A program made the position numbers and the translations under genes. A stretch of 64,000 bases of DNA, from NCBI GenBank assembly GCA_007922305.1, contig ML677330.1:1453109-1517108 (forward strand), written 5' to 3'. Source of the stretch: Dermatemys mawii (lineage: Eukaryota; Chordata; Testudines; Dermatemydidae). This document shows positions 50,101-56,100 of this stretch, piece after piece (within the stretch, counting starts at the first letter, position 1; every line of letters starts with the position of its first letter). Below the pieces are notes generated by a model, which was not told the origin of the DNA, ran no database searches, and worked only from the letters and a program-made list of their open reading frames with translations.

Positions 50101-53100
50101 ATTACAAATTGATTCAAAATTTGTCAGAAAGCCTTACACACATCTCTAATGGCAAATTGCAGGTGTTTATTCTAGCCAGCTCGGTCACTGGTCATAGCTG
50201 TCAACCTGGTAAGATATGTGGGACACATTAAACAGTCTGTCAAAAGATCCAAAATGAGGAACACAAGAAAAATAGTGATACCAGAAGCTTTGATGTGACA
50301 GTAAATTAATTTATTTAAAATAATTATTTTGTTAAAACCCTTTTTGATTAATCATTTCTGATTTAGTCAATATATAAAAATGAATGGAAAATATAAAGAT
50401 AAGAAGGAAAGATGGAATTTTGGTTTTGAACTGGAAAGTTGAGATGTTTGTCTCCTACAACTTGGCACTTTGAGGAGCACAATATAAAATCTATAAGCTG
50501 GTCTACTTTACAAATATTATTAATTCAGGGGACAGAGTTCCACTTTGCTCTGTAGATGGGATCTTATCAGTGTCCTTTAACTGGGCATCAGACATGTTAC
50601 AGAAACATATGCTTGGTTATAGATAGTTAAGGTCCAGTCTAAATGGATCCACAAATAGGATCCAGCTTGTAACCAAGTAATGGGACAATTGTGTTGTAGT
50701 CAGGTCTCCTGATTTAGTTGTAATTTGTAGTGCACATGGACATTAATAGTGACTCCACTGATATTTAGGGGTGAGGAGAAGAGGAAGGTCAAAACCTTCA
50801 GAGAATTTAGCATATCAGTTGCTTTACATGGGTAATCCATTAGATAATGCATAGCATGATTTTTTTTAAAAATTCCTCTGGCTACCTTAACGTTTTTTAA
50901 TTTCCATCCTTTTCAGATAAGTTTACAAACCTTAATAAACTATACATTTTGGATTTTATAGCAGAGGCTACTTCTATAGCTTCTTCTCTGCTCTAATTCT
51001 ATCCCCAATTAGTTCAAATGTCATAAATCAGATACAGATTTCAAACATCCAAATTTAGGGATGTTCAGAGCCCATGTTTTGATTTGGGACCTTAAAATAT
51101 AGGGGCTATGGCAAAATCTGGTTCTGTATCCAGGCAGGTTTTGTTTGAATCTGGGCTCTTCATTCAACCCAGCTATAGAAAATAAATTATAGTTACGGGT
51201 CTAAACTCTGCCCTGGTAGAAATGGGTGCACACAGATTGGAGCAATTCACACGAATTGCATCATTTATGTCACTGGTGACTGGTCGAGAAGCTTCCTTGA
51301 GAGCTGAACTAGTTTATCTCAAGCCGCATCTGGTTGTATTTAGCCCATATTGTTTCTCTGTTGATGTCACCAACATTTCTTGTTATTTAAAATTGGACAC
51401 TCTAAAAGAGCAGTGTTTGGATTCAAGTTGCCAGAATGAAGGGAGGAAAATGTTCTAATAGGGTCTGAGCCTCCCATCTTGACATACGAGAGCATCTTGA
51501 GCTACGAAGTCTTAATTTCCACAGATTCTGGCATAGCTAGCAGCAAAATTTCTATATTCTCACTCTCCCATGAAATAACGACTCAGCCCAGAAAATGAAA
51601 TGGTGATAGTAAATTAAGGGAATGAAGAATATAAATGGTAATAATCACCTAATTTTGGAAGAGAATAGTTCATATCAAAATACTGTTCAAAGTAGTCAAA
51701 TACAACTTTAGTAACATTTGCTGCATATTCTGCTGTGTGTATTTGCTGTGGCTGTGCATATATCCTGAGCTGTAAAACAAGGCAGAGAAATACAATTAGA
51801 GTAGATCCCAATTGGACAAAACAAATCAAATTATATTTAGCAGAGAGGCATCATTTAGCAAAGAGAAGGATAATACGGTTGACTTTTCTGCTCTGGAAGA
51901 TTAAACCTCACACTAAGACCCTTGTCTAAACCACTTATGATGAGGCTTATGAAATGTCAACTTTATATATAGATACACATGGATCTGATCTATGTATAAC
52001 ACCCCCCACCCAAATCTCTGCACTATTCATCCATGAAACATTATGAGCTTATTTTCTTCATTTATCTCAGCCACTCTCACTCTATCATTTCCTTTTTTTG
52101 TCCAGTCTTAGATTACAAGCTCTTTTGGTGGGACCTCTGTCTTTACTTTGTAAGGTACTGTTCACATCTATGGTGTTATACTGTATAAGTAAAAAGTAAC
52201 ACTAAGGGACAAACCTAGCCAATATTTTGCAAACCACATTTCTGTCTCCTCTTCTGCTTTCAACAAATTCTACCTGGACATTTGACCATGGCTTACGTTA
52301 ATTAGGATTTGACCTTTGACCTCATTTCCCAGTAATTAGTGGAAGCCACCACATCAAATTTGAATAGATTTGGAGAACTTATTTGATGGAAGATCAGCTA
52401 TGGGCTTGAGTTTTTAAAGGGATAGCTTCCCAAATTAACACTGTTAAGCTTTGCCGCAGTTACTGATAGACACCTTCTAAGAAAGAATAAGCATGCATGC
52501 TCTCCTAAGACTAGTGCAGGAGTCGGCAACCTTTCAGAAGTGGTGTGGCAAGTCTTCATTTATTCACTCTAATTTAAGGTTTCGCGTGCCAGTAATACAT
52601 TTTAACATTTTTAGAAGGTCTCTTTCTAAGTCTTTAATATATATAAACTATTGTTGTATGTAAAGTAAATAAGGTTTTTAAAATGTTTAAGAAGCTTCAT
52701 TTTAAATTAAATTAAAATGCAGAGTTCCCTGGACCGGTGGCCTGGACCAGGCAGTGTGAGTGCCACTGAAAATTGGCTCATGTGCCATCTTCGGCACACG
52801 TGCCATAGGTTGTCTACCCCTGGACTAGTGCATGAGACAGGAAATGCTGCAACCTGCAATCAACAGAACAGCACAATTGACCATATACACATACAAAGAA
52901 AACCGGCTGGAAAAAAGGGCTGTTTTTTTTCCCCTCTAGTCTTTTGGTATCTCTGGAGTTTCCTTTTAACAAGAGTAGGGACACAACTGTATTCCACAAC
53001 TCTCTGCTATAGAAGTGCACTGTACAGGGAAGAGGAGGTAGGGAACGCCTTCCCCACACAGACGTGCCAGTGCAGGATTGCAGCCTAGCATTCCAGAGCA

Positions 53101-56100
53101 TTGGAGCAAGGAGCTAGCACATTCTGGGCCCAGGAGGATATGGTCAAATGGTTATATTTCTGGACCCAGCAGAGAAGGAGACCGAGACTGACTGACAGAT
53201 GCAGAGGGAGCTGATAGACACACGCTCTCTTTTGTGGTAGCTTTATTGTTCTGGCAGCAAAAGCTTTGCTCTTGCGGGTGGAGAGAGTGGGACGGAGGAG
53301 AGTACAGAGTTCCCTGAATGTTTAAAGGGACAGGACACCACACAGTTATTGGGCTCTCTATATATGCTTGTTTCATTTAGTGGCTAGATAGTGTTCCTTT
53401 CTGAAGCAACAGTAAAGTGTGCTGTGTTGTATGTCTCCTTCACATTCCTCCCTAGCTCTAGTTATCCTTAGCTCTCCTGTTCTGCACTGGCAGGACAGTT
53501 TTTCAACTTTTCATGGTTCAGGTAAACGTAGGAAACTGCCTTTAGTAGAGGATTGCAGACTAAACTCTGTCTTACTGTTGACATTAATATTATAAAAATA
53601 GACTGGCAGTGTAGTAAGGTAGGCATAGGCATGCGTGATGGCTGCTAAACCATCTGCAAAGTATCATACTTAGAGCTTGGCTTGTGAGAGTGATATTTTA
53701 ATAGAAAATTCCAAAGCTGGTACGATCAGGATAGGCTCTTGGCTTTTAAGAAGTAATATGTGTGTTCTGTGATATTTCTTACTTGGATTTGTTTATTATA
53801 ACCTGCAAACTACAGACTAGTCAATTAACTGTGCAATATGTTTGGGTACTAAGGTGTCTGAATGCACATTTTAAATCTATAATTATATTTTTAATGAAGA
53901 GGAGAAAAGTGATATGTCAAGTGCTGATTTTTCATGCCCCCACCATCTGCGATCAGGAACTCCCGCTACCACATGGTAATTAACTTTTGTATTACTATTT
54001 AGCAATGGAATATCCCTCAGGCTTAAGAGACCAAGGACCCTTTCCTTCAAAAATGTACAATTAGAGCTGGATGGGCATTTTTTTGGTGAAACAGAAAATG
54101 CCAATTTGTCAAAATCAAAACTTTTCTGAGAAAAGTATTTGTGTTGATAAAGCTTTTGTCTGGAATTTTTCTTGGGTCCAGGATGGAATTTATGGACAAA
54201 GCTAAAAGAGAGGGAACCCAGAATTGGCAATAGTCCAGCAGTGAGGACACTCACCTGGGATGTGGAAAACCTGACTTCCAATGTCTGCTCTGAATCAGGC
54301 AGGGATTTGAACCTGGGCCTTCCATATCCCTGAGGGCGGTGCCCTGACCATTGGGCTTATTGATTATTCTGGTGTCTGCCTTTCTCTCCTTTGCATTCAC
54401 ACGTACATATCATAAATTCCACCCTGGATCCAAGAAACCTTCCTGATGAAAGTTTAGTAAAAAGTGATAGGTGTCCACAAAAACATTCCCTTTCAGTGAA
54501 TCTGAACCTTCTGATGGAACAAATGTTCCTTTGAAAAAATCCTGACTGAATCTAGACTTTGAACAGAACAAAGAAGTTGGACCATGGTGAGGAGCCATGC
54601 TTGGCAGTTGATAGGCTTCAGTACAATGAAGTTAAGCTTGTTCCAAGAAAAAATGGCGAGGAATATAACTGAAAGGAAAAAACAAAAAGCTTCTAAAATT
54701 TAATTGGGTTTTCATCAAGACCAGGGGATTTCCATGCGGGTTGGTTTGCAATTACTGTCTCTAAAGCTTCCCCTTCAGTAATCTCTATGCTCAATTTAGT
54801 ATGCTTCATTCCCCTAGCTCAGGGGTCTCCAAACTACAGCCCAGGGGCCAGATCCAGCCTGCAGTGTTGATTTGTCCGGCCCCCCAGCCCCAGCTGAGCA
54901 GTCACGTGGAGAAGCTGCCACTGTCCCCTCCCGCCACGTGAGCTGTGCCGGGTGGCCCCATGTACGGAGGGGTGAGTACCCCTGCGGCGCAGCCAGAGGA
55001 GCAAAGGGGGGGAAGGGGCATGGCAGAGGCCCGCGAACCCCCTTCAAAAATCTAATATGGCCCTTGTCTCAAAAAGTTTGGAGACCCCTGCCTTAGCTGA
55101 TCCATACTCAGAAATGTCTTGAACCCATCAGAATCTACTTTTACCTTTGATTTGTATAATTTCCCTTTATGAAACTCAAAACATGGGTTTAACCTGATGT
55201 GGAGTAGTAATTGATTTCTTATGATCATTTAAAGCTGCAGGCATTTTATTCATTATCCCTTCCAGATCAACAACTCAGAAAGGATCCCAAAAGAGTTTTA
55301 AGAGCATTTATTGTATATTGTGAGGCTTCTGTGTAATTGCATTGTTTTGTTTTGATAAAAAGCAATATATTGTGTTACAAAGCCTCACTATCATATGCTG
55401 CTATGCATTTAGTAGAGCTGGTCAAAGGATTTATTGCCAATAATTAATCCAATGAGCACTGGCATTTTCTTTTGTATAAATTATTTCAGTTGATTTGTCC
55501 CATTGTTTGACTAATAGTGCTGATCACAATGGTAAGGCCTAGTCTACATTTCAAAGTTTTACCAGAATAACTATTTTGGTTAAGGGTGTTTTCATTTTTT
55601 TTCCCTAACTGAAATACTTATACTGGTGAAAGGCCCACGGTGGGCAAAACGATATTAATAAAAAGGTTGTTAATGAGCTATACTGGTATTAGCACTTTTT
55701 TTACCAGTATAATTGCATCCACACTAAGGAAGTGCTGCTGTTTTAACTACATCTAAGCAGCAAAAGTTTCTAGTGTAGCCAAAACATTTAGGCATTTTAA
55801 TTGACTAGTGTAAATAAAACATGTAAGAACTATAGCCCAAACGAGATGCGGATTCTTCATGCAAACTCTATGCTGTTATTAACATCCCCTTCCTTCATAC
55901 ACACCACTTTAAAGCGCTATATAAGAGTAAGGTACGTATATACTTATAATTTGTAGATAGCCACTTTTATTCACAAAAGCCCCAGTCGTACTATAACTTC
56001 GCTGCCTTTAGTATTCCCTTTTGAAACAACAAAGGTCAATCCCTATAATCTAACAGTCTATAGAGTGTGGTAGCTGAAAGTAGAATGGGAGCGCTTTTGT

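Larger units (their letters stand above)
49178..51648. other. ENPEP intron 4
   Basis: 2,471 bp. It contains a palindromic repeat (49,400-49,490) and a CR1 3' end (49,787-50,060). The rest is AT-rich and unassigned. Confidence 0.5.

Noticed and set aside
53883..54281. Minus-strand ORF of 132 codons in intron 3
   Set aside because: Runs across a T-rich TIR-element fragment and a palindromic SINE-like repeat; composition is repeat-driven.
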